From Candidatus Vallotiella adelgis (GTDB lineage: Bacteria > Pseudomonadota > Gammaproteobacteria > Burkholderiales > Burkholderiaceae), in the NCBI RefSeq assembly GCF_020541305.1, contig NZ_CP047396.1:248001-312000 (forward strand): a DNA stretch of 64,000 bases, in the 5' to 3' direction. Under the pieces are notes generated by a model, which was not told the DNA's origin, did no database searches, and worked only from the letters and a program-made list of their open reading frames with translations. This document shows, one piece after another, positions 1-9,660 of the stretch. Every line of letters starts with the position of its first letter. Position 1 is the first letter of the stretch. Position numbers and translations under genes: made by a program.

Positions 1-80
1 AGTGTCGCGGTATCTGCAGCATTCGCAAAAACACGCTGTGCATCGGCGATGATCTGCTCAAGATCAGGAGATCCTATCAT
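1..80 (-). CDS. pheS: phenylalanyl-tRNA synthetase alpha subunit, N-terminal fragment
   Basis: Partial gene leaving the window on the left. The alpha subunit of the heterotetrameric PheRS charges tRNA-Phe with phenylalanine. Only about 26 residues are visible, beginning M-I-G-S-P-D-L-E-Q-I-I-A-D-A-Q, which resembles the helical coiled-coil N-terminus of bacterial PheS. The ATG at 80 is the first in-frame start, but no clear Shine-Dalgarno sequence precedes it. The position directly after rplT is the usual order in Burkholderiaceae (thrS, infC, rpmI, rplT, pheS, pheT). Only the N-terminus is seen, so intactness cannot be judged. Confidence 0.8.
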   Translation of the reverse strand, partial: MIGSPDLEQIIADAQRVFANAADTAT

Positions 81-159
81 TCCAATGTTTTTAGTATAGT
101 AAAAAGGCGTGCAGCTAATAAAACGAAGGGGCAGTACTCGAACTCCTATTTATACGGGA

Positions 160-226
160 CGGGTCGGTATTTTCTTGATGTGCGCAATATTAACCGACCC
201 GGCACTAACTATCTTTTCGGTTAGTG
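160..226 (-). terminator. paired hairpins between rplT and pheS
   Basis: Two inverted repeats lie side by side. One has 7-bp arms at 203-209 and 220-226 and overlaps the rplT stop. The other has 9-bp arms at 160-168 and 193-201. Neither is followed by a clean T-run on the minus strand. They could be an RNA-processing site, a leaky terminator or an attenuator separating L20 from pheS expression. The role is inferred from position only. Confidence 0.35.
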
Positions 227-580
227 AGTAATGGCCGCCTTTGCTTGGGCAACAACGGCGCAAAAAGCAGGCTTATCGAAGACGGCCATATCAGAAAGAA
301 CTTTTCTATCAAGTTCAATAGATGCTTTTTTTAGGCCATTTACCAATAAGCTATAGGTAATATCGTGTTGGCGCGCTGCTGCATTAATACGCGTGATCCA
401 CAAACGCCGAAATACTCGTTTTTTATTACGTCGATCTCGATATGAATACTGACCAGCACGCATAACCGCTTGCTTAGCTACCCGGAATACATTATTCCGA
501 CGGCCACGATAACCTTTTGCAATACTAATAACTTTTTTATGGCGGGCCCGTGCAGTAACCCCTCGTTTTACTCGAGGCAT
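221..580 (-). CDS. rplT: 50S ribosomal protein L20
   Basis: L20 binds 23S rRNA early in assembly of the large subunit. The 119-residue length is the family norm. The very basic N-terminal half ([16 protein letters not shown], then KGYRGRRNN) and the globular part with [19 protein letters not shown] and [18 protein letters not shown] are diagnostic. The ATG at 580 is preceded by a good Shine-Dalgarno (GGAGAG). It follows rpmI by 28 bp in the thrS-infC-rpmI-rplT-pheS cluster, so co-transcription is likely. No damage is seen. Confidence 0.98.
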   Translation of the reverse strand: MPRVKRGVTARARHKKVISIAKGYRGRRNNVFRVAKQAVMRAGQYSYRDRRNKKRVFRRLWITRINAAARQHDITYSLLVNGLKKASIELDRKVLSDMAVFDKPAFCAVVAQAKAAITH

Positions 581-608
581 ACTTCTCTCCTATGAGTGTA
601 GTTTAGGG

Positions 609-806
609 CTACGCGAACGGCATCATCGCGTGAACGGAATTGACGTCTGACGCATGGACACCTGTGCTGCCACGCAAGTGGCGCTTATTTTTTGTCGTTT
701 TTTTTGTCAGGATGTGACGCTTGAAGGCTTGACTACGCTTCACGGTACCGCCTGGACGCACGACAAAGCGCTTAGATGCGCTTTTTTTGGTCTTCATCTT
801 AGGCAT
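609..806 (-). CDS. rpmI: 50S ribosomal protein L35
   Basis: Small basic large-subunit protein of 65 residues, beginning [14 protein letters not shown] and carrying the [14 protein letters not shown] and KNKRHLRG stretches typical of L35. An in-frame extension upstream of 806 is not conserved. The ATG at 806 was chosen because it matches the family start and has a GGAG Shine-Dalgarno about 9 nt upstream. It sits between infC and rplT, the standard bacterial arrangement. The 202-bp gap to infC is longer than usual but holds no credible gene. Confidence 0.96.
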   Translation of the reverse strand: MPKMKTKKSASKRFVVRPGGTVKRSQAFKRHILTKKTTKNKRHLRGSTGVHASDVNSVHAMMPFA

Positions 807-1008
807 TGCTACCACTCCAGTTTTTATGGTCACGGGTGTGCGGCCGAATACTCCGCCCTTGAAAAACCCGATGATCATTTATTTTGGCGTGCTTTGAAAT
901 CGCGTTATGCGCCCGTTTTCTCGAAAGAGGCCGTACTTTCCTGCCCCTGAGACTCGTATTACAAGTTGCACTGCAAACGGTAACATGCCGCGTACAAGGC
1001 ACGCACCA

Positions 1009-1533
1009 TTACTTCTTTTTTTTGGGCGCCAGCACCATTACCATCTGACGACCTTCTATCTTCGGCATTTGTTCAACCTGGCCATGCTCGTCGAGATCTT
1101 GACGTAGACGGTCTAGCATTCGCATACCAATTTCTTGGTGAGCCATCTCTCGCCCACGGAAACGCAATGTAATTTTTGTTTTATCGCCTTCTTCTAGGAA
1201 TTTTGTCAGATTACGCATCTTGACATTGTAATCACCGTCGTCGGTGCCTGGGCGAAACTTGACTTCCTTGACTTGAATTACTTTTTGCTTGAGCTTTGCC
1301 TCGTGCTGCTTTTTGGCTTCTTGGTATTTGAATTTTCCGTAATCCATTAGGCGACACACGGGTGGCTGTGCATGTGGAGCAATCTCAACAAGATCGACAT
1401 TAAGACCTTCTGATAAACGGAAGGCTTCGGCCAGCTTCACGATGCCAATAGGCTCTCCATTAACCCCAACTAGACGCACCTCTGGTGCGCTAATTTCACC
1501 GTTGATGCGTTGCGATGACTTATCAGTAGCGAT
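1009..1533 (-). CDS. infC: translation initiation factor IF-3 with ATC start
   Basis: IF3 binds the 30S subunit, prevents premature 50S joining and checks start-codon and initiator-tRNA choice. The N-domain ([19 protein letters not shown], then [20 protein letters not shown]) and C-domain ([28 protein letters not shown]) are complete. The first GTG/ATG in frame, at 1479, would cut off the conserved N-terminus. Reading further upstream gives [18 protein letters not shown] directly after an ATC codon at 1533-1531, with an AGAGGA Shine-Dalgarno 7 nt before it. Non-AUG starts are known for infC, where IF3 represses its own synthesis by rejecting them. The 174-aa product is normal for the family. 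Confidence 0.93.
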   Translation of the reverse strand: MATDKSSQRINGEISAPEVRLVGVNGEPIGIVKLAEAFRLSEGLNVDLVEIAPHAQPPVCRLMDYGKFKYQEAKKQHEAKLKQKVIQVKEVKFRPGTDDGDYNVKMRNLTKFLEEGDKTKITLRFRGREMAHQEIGMRMLDRLRQDLDEHGQVEQMPKIEGRQMVMVLAPKKKK

Positions 1534-1582
1534 GTTACGTTTCCTCTAAAAAATAAAAAACCGTCTAGACTAAAATAGTAGC

Positions 1583-3490
1583 TTACTTGAAGACTCGTAC
1601 TTCATTGTGGAGATAGTCAAGGAAATCTTTGACTGGCATAACACCTAAATTAACTCCGCCATGAGTACGTACAGCTACCGTTTGCGTATCATGCTCTTTT
1701 TCGCCAACAATCGCTAAATATGGAACTTTTTTCAGAGTATGTTCCCGTATTTTATAACCAATCTTTTCATTACGCAAATCGAGAGACGCTCTAATCCCTT
1801 GTTTCTTCAAAGATTTGACAATATTATTGGAATAGATAGATGAATTATTTGCAATATTTATCACTACCACTTGTACTGGAGCCAGCCACAGCGGCATTGA
1901 ACCAGCGTAGTGTTCGATTAAGATTCCTAAGAAGCGCTCCATCGAACCTATAATCGCCCGGTGTAGCATCACTGGGCGACAGCGGTTATTGTCTTTAGCT
2001 ACATACTCTGCGCCGAGGCGCTCTGGAAGTACAAAGTCTAATTGCAGCGTGCCACACTGCCACGACCGCCCTAGCGCATCTTGAATGTGGTATTCAACCT
2101 TCGGGCCATAAAAAGCCCCCTCACCACCGAGTTCTTGCCACCGCAGATCACATACAGCAAGGGCTTCTCGCAAGCCTTGCTCAGCACGATCCCATATGTC
2201 ATCGGTTCCTGCTCTCTGCTTCGGCCGCAATGCTAGTTTAATGTCAATTTTCTGAAAGCCGAAGTCTTTGTACACACTCATTGCTAACGCATTGAACGCA
2301 ACCGACTCCGCTATTACCTGATCTTCCGTACAAAAAATGTGTGCGTCATCTTGCATGAACCCGCGCACTCGCATCAAACCATGTAGTGCACCAGAGGCTT
2401 CGTTGCGATGACACGAACCAAACTCAGAAAAACGCAATGGTAGATCGCGATATGAATGAAGGCCATGATTGAAGACTTGCACATGCCCTGGACAGTTCAT
2501 CGGCTTAATCGCGTAGTCGCGTTTTTCCGATTCTGTTGTGAACATATTTTCTCGATAGTTCTGCCAGTGGCCAGAGCGTTCCCATAGGGAACGTCCCATG
2601 ATTATCGGCGTCTTGATCTCGAGGTAGTTAGCCTCGTCAAGCCGATGTCTGAGATATTGCTCAACTTGCTTCCACAGCGTCCAGCCCTTGGGGTGCCAAA
2701 ACACGAGCCCAGGAGCTTCGTCTTGCAGGTGAAACAAGTCTAGCTGCTTGCCAAGCTTGCGATGATCGCGTTTCTCAGTTTCTTCAAGCATGTAAAGATA
2801 TTCATCTTGCTCCTCTGTGCTAGCCCATGCGGTACCGTAAATCCGCTGCAGTTGCTCGTTTTTTGGGTCGCCGCGCCAGTAGGCGCCAGCCAGCTTCATT
2901 AGTTTGAATATCTTGAGCTTACCCGTAGACGGCACATGGGGACCGCGGCATAGGTCTGTAAAATCGCCATGTGAATAGAGCGTTATATGCTCGAGTGGCG
3001 GAATTGACTCGATAATCTCAACCTTATAACGCTCGTTAATTTGTTGAAAGTAGTGGATCGCTTCATCACGTAATACCACGCGGCACGATACAGGCTCGTC
3101 TTTTTTAGCGAGCTGCTTCATACGCAGCTCGATTTTTTTTAGGTCTTCGAGTGTGAAGGCGCGATGATAAGCAAAATCGTAATAAAACCCATTATCTATA
3201 ACTGGACCGGTTGTCACCTGAGCCTGAGGAAAAAGCTCTTTTACACTATATGCAAGCAAGTGTGCTGTCGAGTGACGGATTATTTCGATCCCCTCCGGGT
3301 CTTTATCCGTAACGATTGAAAGATCAGTATTGCACTGAATGACAGTCGATGTGTCCACGAGCTTGCCATTGACTTTTCCACCAAGCGCTGCCTTCGCAAG
3401 ATCTGGACTAATGGACATAGCCACGTCGGCTACCGTAACCGGATAATTGTATTTCCGGATAGAGCCATCGGGCAGTCGCACTGAAATCAT
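1583..3490 (-). CDS. thrS: threonyl-tRNA synthetase
   Basis: Class II synthetase that charges tRNA-Thr, 635 residues, full length. The N-terminal TGS domain (about 1-60) precedes the editing domain with its [16 protein letters not shown] helix. The catalytic core carries zinc-ligand contexts around CPGH and [12 protein letters not shown] and the motif 3 region [21 protein letters not shown]. The C-terminal anticodon-binding domain starts near [14 protein letters not shown]. The ATG at 3490 has a strong Shine-Dalgarno (AGGAG). It heads the infC-rpmI-rplT-pheS cluster, with tRNA-Val upstream on the same strand. Confidence 0.98.
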   Translation of the reverse strand: MISVRLPDGSIRKYNYPVTVADVAMSISPDLAKAALGGKVNGKLVDTSTVIQCNTDLSIVTDKDPEGIEIIRHSTAHLLAYSVKELFPQAQVTTGPVIDNGFYYDFAYHRAFTLEDLKKIELRMKQLAKKDEPVSCRVVLRDEAIHYFQQINERYKVEIIESIPPLEHITLYSHGDFTDLCRGPHVPSTGKLKIFKLMKLAGAYWRGDPKNEQLQRIYGTAWASTEEQDEYLYMLEETEKRDHRKLGKQLDLFHLQDEAPGLVFWHPKGWTLWKQVEQYLRHRLDEANYLEIKTPIIMGRSLWERSGHWQNYRENMFTTESEKRDYAIKPMNCPGHVQVFNHGLHSYRDLPLRFSEFGSCHRNEASGALHGLMRVRGFMQDDAHIFCTEDQVIAESVAFNALAMSVYKDFGFQKIDIKLALRPKQRAGTDDIWDRAEQGLREALAVCDLRWQELGGEGAFYGPKVEYHIQDALGRSWQCGTLQLDFVLPERLGAEYVAKDNNRCRPVMLHRAIIGSMERFLGILIEHYAGSMPLWLAPVQVVVINIANNSSIYSNNIVKSLKKQGIRASLDLRNEKIGYKIREHTLKKVPYLAIVGEKEHDTQTVAVRTHGGVNLGVMPVKDFLDYLHNEVRVFK

Positions 3491-3654
3491 TGCGTTCTCC
3501 TAACGCTGTGCTACGTATGCAGTGAAGTTTGATTTCTAAAAACTAGATTAAAAAATGCGGTTTCATCTTATTAAACGCCTAAGTCTGGAAAATATTCTTG
3601 ACTAGTACCCCAAAAAATTTTTTGGTTGATATGATAAGTCTCATAATTATCTCA

Positions 3655-3675
3655 CCTAAAAATGCGGTTTTTAGG
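3655..3675 (-). terminator. hairpin between tRNA-Val and thrS
   Basis: Perfect inverted repeat with 8-bp arms (CCTAAAAA and TTTTTAGG) around a 5-nt loop. It lies about 45 bp downstream of the tRNA-Val gene and could end or process that transcript. The stem is AT-rich and no extra T-run follows, so termination strength is uncertain. Confidence 0.5.
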
Positions 3676-3718
3676 TAGATTTTTTCCTATATTAAGGTTT
3701 TGTTAAATTTATATTTGT

Positions 3719-3795
3719 TGGTAGGCTCGATTGGAATCGAACCAACGACCTTCACCATGTCAAGGTGATGCTCTAACCAGCTGAGCTACGAGCCT
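3719..3795 (-). tRNA. tRNA-Val (GAC)
   Basis: Complete cloverleaf on the minus strand. The acceptor stem AGGCTCG pairs with CGAGCCT, and the 3' CCA is encoded. The D-stem is GCTC/GAGC, the anticodon stem TCACC/GGTGA has loop TTGACAT (anticodon GAC), and the T-loop is TTCGATT. It precedes thrS, an arrangement I know from Burkholderia. Confidence 0.95.
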
Positions 3796-4639
3796 GAATT
3801 AAGTACAACTATATTGGGATTTTTATCTGTTGCCAAGTGCTTCATATAAGGAAGATTAAATAATCTAAGCTTTATATACTATACGATAGCTTTTTCCGAC
3901 GAATGAATTCGTCTTTTTTTTCTAGCATTTTGTGGCACCGCTTTGCTTGTATTACTTTTTTTGCAGGCCGTCTATTAACGCGTGGTAATGCACTGCACTT
4001 GCATACTATTTTTAACAAAAGAATGATATATGCATCATGTCACGACACGTCTGAATCTTGATTCTAACTAAATACATTTTTTGGCGTGCATGTATTCTGG
4101 CAATGATATGCAGATACCCACTGATAGTCAACGTCTTCGACCGTTCAGTTGATTGAGTAAATGTCTTATCCTTGGATCGGAGTATATCGCTAGATTAAAC
4201 TGTATTCTACATATCTATCTCTAGTGTATATGGCTATATAAAAAGCTTGCTCAGTTCTTGTCATAGAATGTTTTTTCTCCACCTTGTTTTATAAAGCCAG
4301 CAATCTCGCTGGCCCGCCAAGGCTGGCAACATTTTTCTAGTTAACTAGTTACCTTCTTTAAATTTGCTGTACATATGAATCTAAAAATGTATTCAAAGCC
4401 GGTAGTGACCCATTTGGCCATCTTCTGTGGCATGCACTTTCCTGAGCGCGTTGATTTAGTGATCATCACTATCTCACCTGGGTTCGGTAGGAACTCTGTT
4501 CGCAATGCTCACCTAATCCGCTAGAGGCGCTGATGATCACGAAAAGATCTTGTTTTCGAGATTAATCGAACCACTTGATCCTTATTTCGCCCAAGACAAT
4601 TACACTCAACTAAAACGATCTCCAATAAGGAGGATATAA
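3796..4639. other. AT-rich spacer between tRNA-Val and ETF-QO
   Basis: About 840 bp. The only coding-like patch is a 49-codon frame at 4375-4524, listed separately. A small hairpin (GCCAGC/GCTGGC) lies near 4291-4308. Nothing else is recognisable by eye. Confidence 0.6.
4375..4524 (+). pseudogene. possible alpha/beta-hydrolase relic
   Basis: A 49-codon frame on the plus strand reads ...VVTHLAIFCGMHFPERVD, then LVIITISPGFGRN. The pattern F-P-E-R-V-D followed by a hydrophobic strand and S-P-G-F-G-R resembles the stretch after the nucleophile elbow in alpha/beta hydrolases such as MetX-like or esterase-type proteins. The G-x-S-x-G motif itself is missing and the frame stops soon after. It may be a shrunken gene remnant or chance. 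Only a profile search would decide. Confidence 0.22.
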
Positions 4640-6310
4640 ATGACCCCGAAAGGCTGGATCGATCAGTATGGGCCGCGCCAGTCGATAGAATATGACGTAG
4701 TAGTAATAGGCGGTGGTCCGGCAGGGTTATCGGCAGCGATCCATCTAAAGCAGCTAGCAGCAAAGAAAAGGGTAAGGCTGACGGTATGCGTTCTGGAAAA
4801 AGGCACGGATATTGGCGCGCATATTATATCAGGAGCGGTAATAGACCCGCGCTCGCTCGATGAGCTGATTCCACAATGGCGTGTGTGTGGCGCACCACTA
4901 ACAGTTCCGGTAACTAAGGATCGGTTTTTGTTTCTGAGTCGCATAGGAGCACTACAGACACCAGATTGGGTACTACCGGAAAACTTCAAAAACCATGGTA
5001 ATTATATAGCAAGCTTAGGTAATATGACGCGCTGGCTTGGCCAGCAGGCTGAAACATTAGGAGTCGAGATCTTTCCAGGATTTGCAGCAGCCGAGGTGCT
5101 ATACGATAAGCGTGGTGCGGTAAACGGGGTAGCCACGAGCAACTTAGGAGTAGGAAAAAATGGTCAGCCTACAGCGAATTTCCAGCTTGGCATAGCGCTG
5201 CACGCGAAGTACTCTCTGTTCTGCGAGGGCGCGCGCGGGCATCTGGGGCAGCAGTTACAGGATCGTTTTAGTTTGCGCACGGGAGTAAATCCTCAGGTAT
5301 ATGGCATTGGCATCAAGGAACTATGGGAGGTAAATCCAGTCCGGCATACACCGGGGTTGGTGATACACACAGCAGGATGGCCACTAGATGCGAAGACCTA
5401 CGGAGGATCTTTTCTATACCACTTAGATAACCATCGGGTAGCTGTAGGGTTAGTAGTTGGACTGGATTATAAAAACCCGTATCTATCACCGTTCGAGGAG
5501 TTTCAACGCTACAAAACACATCCAGCGATCCGCGTGTTTTTAGAGGGTGGAAAGCGGATCTCGTACGGAGCTCGAGCGATTACTATGGGCGGTCTGATGT
5601 CGTTACCTAAACTCACGTTTCCTGGTGGAGTGTTAGTGGGGGACGAGGCGGGATTCCTTAATACTTCGCGCATCAAGGGTATCCATGCGGCAATCAAAAC
5701 AGGGATGTTAGCCGCTGAGGCAGCGTTCGAAGCGCTACAAGCAGGTCGTCTATGCGATGAACTGATCGCGTACCCACAAGCATTTAAGCAGTCGTGGCTG
5801 TATGAGGAACTATACCGGGCTCGAAACTTTAAGCAGTGGATGAGCAAGGGATTATACGTAGGATCGCCAATGGTATTTATTGAACAGAAGCTGCTAGGCG
5901 GGCGTATTCCATGGACTCTTCATCACCGAAATGAAGATCACGAACAGCTTAAACCAGCCTTGCAGTGTCAACCGATTAGGTATCCAAAGCCAGATGGTAA
6001 GCTAACATTCGATCGGCTCTCATCGGTGTTTATCTCGAACACGGATCATGGGGAGAATAAACCGACGCACTTAATACTCAAAGACGAAAAGGTACCGGTA
6101 TGCATTAATTTAAACGAGTATGCAGGACCGGAAAGCCGCTACTGTCCAGCAGCAGTGTACGAGTTCGTGCACGAGGAAAATGGCAGCGATCAGCTGATTA
6201 TTAACGCGCAGAACTGCTTGCACTGCAAGTGCTGCGACATCAAGGATCCGACACAAAACATTGTGTGGGTCACACCCGAAGGCGGTGGCCCTAACTACTC
6301 AAACATGTAA
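4640..6310 (+). CDS. electron transfer flavoprotein-ubiquinone oxidoreductase
   Basis: Membrane-associated FAD and 4Fe-4S enzyme that passes electrons from ETF to the quinone pool. The Rossmann FAD site VVIGGGPAGLSAA lies at residues 21-33. The C-terminal ferredoxin-like part holds the four expected cluster ligands at C502, C526, C529 and C532, and the typical tail TPEGGGPNYSNM. The residue before the last ligand is Cys (C531) where Thr is usual. At 556 aa it is full length. The ATG at 4640 has an excellent Shine-Dalgarno (AGGAGG). No etfA/etfB or acyl-CoA dehydrogenase is near. Codons ending in A (gta, gga, cta, tta) seem more frequent than in neighbours. Confidence 0.95.
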   Translation: MTPKGWIDQYGPRQSIEYDVVVIGGGPAGLSAAIHLKQLAAKKRVRLTVCVLEKGTDIGAHIISGAVIDPRSLDELIPQWRVCGAPLTVPVTKDRFLFLSRIGALQTPDWVLPENFKNHGNYIASLGNMTRWLGQQAETLGVEIFPGFAAAEVLYDKRGAVNGVATSNLGVGKNGQPTANFQLGIALHAKYSLFCEGARGHLGQQLQDRFSLRTGVNPQVYGIGIKELWEVNPVRHTPGLVIHTAGWPLDAKTYGGSFLYHLDNHRVAVGLVVGLDYKNPYLSPFEEFQRYKTHPAIRVFLEGGKRISYGARAITMGGLMSLPKLTFPGGVLVGDEAGFLNTSRIKGIHAAIKTGMLAAEAAFEALQAGRLCDELIAYPQAFKQSWLYEELYRARNFKQWMSKGLYVGSPMVFIEQKLLGGRIPWTLHHRNEDHEQLKPALQCQPIRYPKPDGKLTFDRLSSVFISNTDHGENKPTHLILKDEKVPVCINLNEYAGPESRYCPAAVYEFVHEENGSDQLIINAQNCLHCKCCDIKDPTQNIVWVTPEGGGPNYSNM

Positions 6311-6318
6311 TAGGGCTC

Positions 6319-6343
6319 AGTATCGCAGCATATCTGCGATACT
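6319..6343. terminator. bidirectional hairpin between ETF-QO and aroC
   Basis: Perfect 10-bp inverted repeat (AGTATCGCAG and CTGCGATACT) with a 5-nt loop. It lies 8 bp past the ETF-QO stop and 36 bp past the aroC stop on the other strand. Its place between convergent genes suggests a shared terminator, although neither side has a clear T-run. Confidence 0.6.
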
Positions 6344-6379
6344 ATCGCTGTTCAGGGAAAATACCTCAAAATTAAATAT

Positions 6380-7480
6380 TTAGGGCGCATGTATGGGGAT
6401 TATAGGCGTCTTTGTCTGAACGTCTGCGCATTGCGCCCGGTGCCGCAGTACATGGTCTATTAACACTAATGCAAGCATCGCTTCGGAAATTGGTATAGCT
6501 CGGATGCCAACACATGGATCATGACGTCCGAGCGTCTTGACCATCACAGGCGCACCATTTTTACCAATTGAGCGCCGCGAGATGCGAATGCTCGAGGTCG
6601 GTTTAATTGCAATTGATACTATAATATCCTGGCCAGTTGAAATTCCCCCTAACACGCCACCCGCTTTATTGCTCATAAAGCCTTCAGGTGTAAGCTCGTC
6701 GCTGTGTAGCGAACCACGCTGGCGCGCGCTTTCGAATCCAGCGCCAATTTCTATGCCTTTCACTGCGTTAATGCCCATCATGGCATAAGCAATATCTGCA
6801 TCCAGCTTATCAAACAACGGTTCACCCCATCCAGGGCATACGCCGGAGGCAATAACCGAGATTCGGGCACCAATTGAGTCGCCGTTCCTGCGCAATTCAT
6901 CTATATAAGCTTCAAGCTGCGGTACGATGTGTGAATTCGGTGCGAAAAACGGATTATTGGCCACATGCACCCAATCAACAAAAGGAATGTCAATTTCTCC
7001 TAACGCACTCATGTAGCCCCGAACTTGGACACCAAAGCGCTCTCTTAACCATTTCTTCGCTATTGCCCCTGCTGCAACATTCGGTGCAGTTAGCCGCGCG
7101 GATGCACGTCCGCCTCCAAAATAATCTCGCACACCATATTTATGCCAGTATGTGTAGTCTGCATGACCTGGCCGGAAAGTTTCCGCGATGCTGTTATAAT
7201 CTTTGCTGTGCTGATCCGTATTACGAATCAGCAATGCGATCGGTGTTCCCGTTGTAACGCTGTCAAACACGCCAGATAAGATTTCTACCCGGTCGTTTTC
7301 CTGGCGTTGTGTCACGTGGCGTGAGGTACCTGGCTTTCGGCGATCGAGTTCTATCTGTATATCAGTCTCAACTAACTTTAGACCTGGAGGACATCCATCG
7401 ATTACACAACCAATAGCTGGACCGTGAGATTCTCCGAAGGTCGTCACTGTAAAAAGCGTACCAAAAGTATTACCCGACAT
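6380..7480 (-). CDS. aroC: chorismate synthase
   Basis: Last step of the shikimate pathway: an FMN-dependent 1,4-elimination turns EPSP into chorismate for aromatic amino acids and other products. Signature stretches are [11 protein letters not shown] near the N-terminus, [18 protein letters not shown] in the middle and [18 protein letters not shown] near the end. The frame is open up to a TTG at 7504, but family members start M-S-G-N-T-x-G-T-L-F, so the ATG at 7480 is preferred (366 aa). The Shine-Dalgarno is weak. It is convergent with ETF-QO and has no pathway neighbours. Retention suits a symbiont supplying aromatic amino acids. Confidence 0.97.
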   Translation of the reverse strand: MSGNTFGTLFTVTTFGESHGPAIGCVIDGCPPGLKLVETDIQIELDRRKPGTSRHVTQRQENDRVEILSGVFDSVTTGTPIALLIRNTDQHSKDYNSIAETFRPGHADYTYWHKYGVRDYFGGGRASARLTAPNVAAGAIAKKWLRERFGVQVRGYMSALGEIDIPFVDWVHVANNPFFAPNSHIVPQLEAYIDELRRNGDSIGARISVIASGVCPGWGEPLFDKLDADIAYAMMGINAVKGIEIGAGFESARQRGSLHSDELTPEGFMSNKAGGVLGGISTGQDIIVSIAIKPTSSIRISRRSIGKNGAPVMVKTLGRHDPCVGIRAIPISEAMLALVLIDHVLRHRAQCADVQTKTPIIPIHAP

Positions 7481-8313
7481 ACTATTTGTCCAAAAATTAC
7501 TCAAACTATTATGATGCCAGGGCCGTCGCAGCCTGTATCGCAGTAAAAAGTGTACTACTTTACTAGTTTAGTTCTTTTCTGCCTATCGTCGAACACCTTC
7601 TATCGCGGTGTACATCTTGCTAGTAGGTGCTGTAGTATAGATACGCTTACCTCTGTAAGACTGAACGCTAATGTGTAGACATCTTCTATCAATAACTGGA
7701 ACCAGAAAAAAGAATGCGTCACTCGCAAAAGCTAACCTCACTCGATCGACATTATAACGATTTTGTATATCTGTAGCAGTTATAGGCAACATTTTACTAA
7801 ACTTAGGGTAATTAGGTTGCCCGTATAAAAGAGCAGGATTTTATAATAAAAAACGCGACAACGACTCGCTGTTCGGAAAACGGCCTCACAGAGAAATAAC
7901 CGGAGGTGAGAAAAACTTTGCTCGTACAGAGCTATAAACGTTATAACATATAACAATGCGTACTTTATTGTGGAATTTGGATAATGGCTGCAAGTTCTCG
8001 ATTTTAGAGCGGTCCTTAGCGTGCTTCACACGTATTCTATTTGGCAACTAATTATGATATAATATATAGGAATTTGGTTCTTAAACTTCTTCTCAATTAC
8101 CGCTTTAGCCATGTCATAGATTAAGTGTATAATGAAAAACATGTATTTCTTTATAATAATCTTAATTAGACGTGCCATTCGATTGTACCTGTATAGTATT
8201 ACGCATTTTCGCAGCCTAGCACCACGCCAATGCATAGAAAGTTCATAACCTAATGCAAAATTACGTCAAATAAAACCGGAATGTTTATTGGCTGAACTAT
8301 ATACCAGACTGCG
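7481..8313. other. spacer between aroC and yihY
   Basis: About 830 bp, AT-rich. Short frames on the minus strand (69 codons at 7583-7792 and at 8026-8235) have no recognisable motif or ribosome-binding site and look like chance. No RNA gene or strong hairpin was found. Confidence 0.6.
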
Positions 8314-9660
8314 CTAGACAGTCGCTACAGGTGGAGTATATTTGCCGTTAGACTGCTTGGTGTGGCTGCTGCAACGGCGGCGAGCGCTCAGCAATGCGGA
8401 AAGTGATATGTCTAGACCGACATGGTCCAACGCAGAAAGTAGCATCGGGCCATCGACGTGGGTGGTATTAAGATTAAGCTGATAAGCAAACTCATTGCGA
8501 TTGATCACAAACAATTGATGAAGTTGGCGTAAGCTCGCATGCTGCGGATTTACTAGAAGTACGTAGTGATCTGAATCATGCTCGCGCTGTATTCGGGCAA
8601 CCCAGTCGATAGTCTCAAGCTGATCCAGCAGTCGAGCAGCTGTCTGTAATCCGCAGCACTGCAACCGCGCGAGTTCATACAACGTGTAACTGGAACGGCC
8701 CGTATCGCGGGCATCATTAAGCCACGCAATCAGCTCTAGCGCATCTAGTAGATCGCCACCAGCATAATCGACGCGATGAAAGTGCCCGAGTCGGATCTCT
8801 GGCAATGCGGATGTCAACATTGCACCGAACAGCGTGATTAACCAGCTCAGGTAGACCCATAATAAGAAGATCGGAATCGTCGCAAATGCGCCATATACAG
8901 CTGTATAGGTTGGCATGCGCCGAATATAAAATCCGAAACCTCGCTTAGCAAGCTCAAACGCAATCGCCGAACACAGTCCACCGATAAATGCATCACGCCA
9001 TGCTACTCGGCAGTTCGGTAAATAAACGTAGGATAAAGTAAACGCTAACACCGACAAAGGAAGCACTGCACCGGTTAGTGCCCATTCAACTAACGTTGGC
9101 ATTGCACGTGACGCAGCGCCCGATGCTGCGGTAGCTGCGCCAGTTACATTAGCGACTGTGCCAGCAAACATTGAGTGCGTGAGCAGGTAAGATGACATCG
9201 ATAGGCTTACACCGATTAGCAGCGGTCCTAATGTAATCACTGCCCAATATACTAGAATACGCTGTGCAAAAGGCCGCGACTTACGTACGCGCCAGATTGT
9301 GTTAAATGCCGATTCGACGATCATCATCGTCATCACTGAGGTAACTACCAAAGTAATCATCCCGACTGTTGTTAACCCCTTTGCTTTTTCCGCAAACTGA
9401 TTTAGATATTTAAATATTTGGCTATTAATCTGTGGCGGCATCAGATGGTCGGCTAGAAATCCTTGGAGAGATTCTTGGAATGACGCGAAGATTGGAAACA
9501 CGGTAAATAGTGCGAAAGCTACTGTCGCTAGCGGAACTAGAGACAATACGGTCGTAAATGTAAGACTACCTGCCACTTGTGGGATCCGGTCCTCGGCGCT
9601 GCGAGTAGCAACAAAGCGCGCGCGTCGCTTTAATTCGTCCAGATTAATATTGAACTTCAT
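8314..9660 (-). CDS. YihY/BrkB-family inner-membrane protein
   Basis: Integral membrane protein of the family once mis-named ribonuclease BN; its biochemical role is unsettled. Hydrophobic spans are visible at about residues 33-57, 97-117, 137-160, 195-215, 228-243 and 258-285. Family-typical stretches include AGSLTFTTVLSLVPLATVAF and AVYGAFATIPIFLLWVYLSW. The soluble C-terminal 150 residues contain a winged-helix-like patch (LYELARLQCCGLQTAARLL). The ATG at 9660 has an AAGGAG Shine-Dalgarno about 11 nt upstream. At 448 aa it is intact. It stands alone between two gene-poor spacers. Confidence 0.9.
   Translation of the reverse strand: MKFNINLDELKRRARFVATRSAEDRIPQVAGSLTFTTVLSLVPLATVAFALFTVFPIFASFQESLQGFLADHLMPPQINSQIFKYLNQFAEKAKGLTTVGMITLVVTSVMTMMIVESAFNTIWRVRKSRPFAQRILVYWAVITLGPLLIGVSLSMSSYLLTHSMFAGTVANVTGAATAASGAASRAMPTLVEWALTGAVLPLSVLAFTLSYVYLPNCRVAWRDAFIGGLCSAIAFELAKRGFGFYIRRMPTYTAVYGAFATIPIFLLWVYLSWLITLFGAMLTSALPEIRLGHFHRVDYAGGDLLDALELIAWLNDARDTGRSSYTLYELARLQCCGLQTAARLLDQLETIDWVARIQREHDSDHYVLLVNPQHASLRQLHQLFVINRNEFAYQLNLNTTHVDGPMLLSALDHVGLDISLSALLSARRRCSSHTKQSNGKYTPPVATV

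Noticed and set aside
654-1107. Plus-strand frames opposite rpmI and infC
   Set aside because: Antisense shadows of well-supported ribosomal and IF3 genes.
7583-7792. 69-codon minus frame upstream of aroC
   Set aside because: No motif, weak start context and no known partner; looks like chance in AT-rich DNA.
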